In this document: positions 4,948 through 5,526 of the stretch, piece after piece
How positions within the stretch are numbered: the first letter of the stretch is position 1
Layout of the letters: each line of letters starts with the position of its first letter
Origin: an uncultured Lachnospiraceae bacterium
Lineage (GTDB): Bacteria; Bacillota; Clostridia; Lachnospirales; Lachnospiraceae
Length of the DNA stretch: 5,526 nucleotides
NCBI GenBank assembly: GCA_947594335.1
Contig: CANQEC010000175.1
Span: 1 to 5,526 of the forward strand
Reading direction: 5' to 3'
Notes under the pieces: generated by a model
What the model was told of the DNA's origin: nothing
The model's database searches: none
What the model saw: the letters and a program-made list of their open reading frames with translations, nothing else
Program-made: the position numbers and the translations under genes

Positions 4948-5526
4948 TCAGCAGTGTTCCAGCACAACCCCGTGCGCGATCCCGGGAATCGTCTGGCCTT
5001 CATTAAAGCTGACCTTTGAGAGCAATGCCCCGGTCGGCACAAACAGCACTCTTTTCCAGATTCCCCGGCAGATCCTGGGCAGTATCATCGCCGCCAGCAC
5101 GACCGCGCTGCACCCGCAGCCGCTTCCTCCGGCATGCGTGTCCTGCTCTTTACAGTCATAAATCTCGATTCCGCAGTCCATATGCTGTTTCGAAATATCA
5201 AATCCTTTCTCTTTCAGAAGATCGATCAGTATCGTCTGTCCGACATAGCCGAGATCTCCGGTGACGATCCTGTCATAATCCTGCGGCTGCCGTCCGAAAT
5301 CCATCATATTCTGACAGATCGTATCGCAGGCTGCCGGGGCCATGCAGGCGCCCATATTCATATTGTCCCGGATTCCCATATCCACAATCCTGCCCGGCGT
5401 CACCCCGGTAATCTTCACATGGCCGCCGCCGGAGGCGAGAACAAACGCCCCGCTTCCCGTGACCGTCCAGGTGGCTGAAAGGGGACGCTGATTTCCATAT
5501 CCCAGAGGAAAGCGAAACTCCTTCTC
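4948..5526 (-). CDS. spoVAD: Stage V sporulation protein AD (SpoVAD), C-terminal part, runs in from the right edge
   Basis: SpoVAD has a thiolase-like fold and, in Bacillus, binds dipicolinic acid directly as part of the SpoVA channel on the spore inner membrane. 192 C-terminal residues are visible, somewhat over half of the roughly 340-aa family length. The frame is open to the window edge, starting EKEFRFPLGYGNQRPLSATW, so the GTG at 5418 is internal and not a start. Recognisable family segments are FPLGYGNQRP, the DRIVTGDLGYVGQ stretch, and the glycine/cysteine-rich DTHAGGSGCGCSA. The C-terminus has FVPTGALLSKVSFNEGQTIPGIAHGVVLEH. It precedes spoVAE by 49 nt in the same direction, the standard spoVA order. 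Confidence 0.96.
   Translation of the reverse strand, partial: EKEFRFPLGYGNQRPLSATWTVTGSGAFVLASGGGHVKITGVTPGRIVDMGIRDNMNMGACMAPAACDTICQNMMDFGRQPQDYDRIVTGDLGYVGQTILIDLLKEKGFDISKQHMDCGIEIYDCKEQDTHAGGSGCGCSAVVLAAMILPRICRGIWKRVLFVPTGALLSKVSFNEGQTIPGIAHGVVLEHC

Overview
The window looks like a piece of chromosome from an endospore-forming, anaerobic Firmicute, most plausibly a Clostridia/Lachnospiraceae-type gut or rumen organism. The basis is spoVA sporulation genes, AGGAGG-type ribosome binding sites, consensus sigma-A-like promoters, an iron-type alcohol dehydrogenase and moderately high GC coding sequence. Every gene I can support is on the minus strand, so transcription runs from the right end of the window to the left.

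Layout in transcription order (right to left): (1) The C-terminal part of spoVAD runs in from the right edge, followed by complete spoVAE. These encode parts of the forespore dipicolinic-acid channel, and the unit ends at a strong hairpin terminator (4508-4537). (2) Directly after its tail is a near-consensus promoter (4469-4497) overlapped by a 25-bp imperfect palindrome. It should drive a four-gene unit: a MarR-family regulator, a small SCP2-like (sterol-carrier/lipid-binding) protein overlapping marR by ATGA, an iron-dependent alcohol dehydrogenase, and a class-3-type NAD(P)-dependent aldehyde dehydrogenase. The unit ends at a terminator (482-523). (3) A separate promoter (438-466) drives an aspartokinase gene that leaves the window at its left edge.

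The four-gene unit is the most interesting content. Alcohol and aldehyde dehydrogenases next to each other suggest two-step oxidation alcohol -> aldehyde -> acid, or the reverse for the first step. The SCP2-like protein suggests that the substrate or inducer is hydrophobic, such as a fatty alcohol/aldehyde or a steroid- or terpenoid-like compound. The MarR protein with the promoter palindrome suggests ligand-responsive autorepression. This functional link is inference; each enzyme family assignment is well supported by motifs.

There are no tRNA/rRNA genes, CRISPR arrays, insertion sequences or phage genes. The long plus-strand open frames are antisense shadows of the minus-strand genes.
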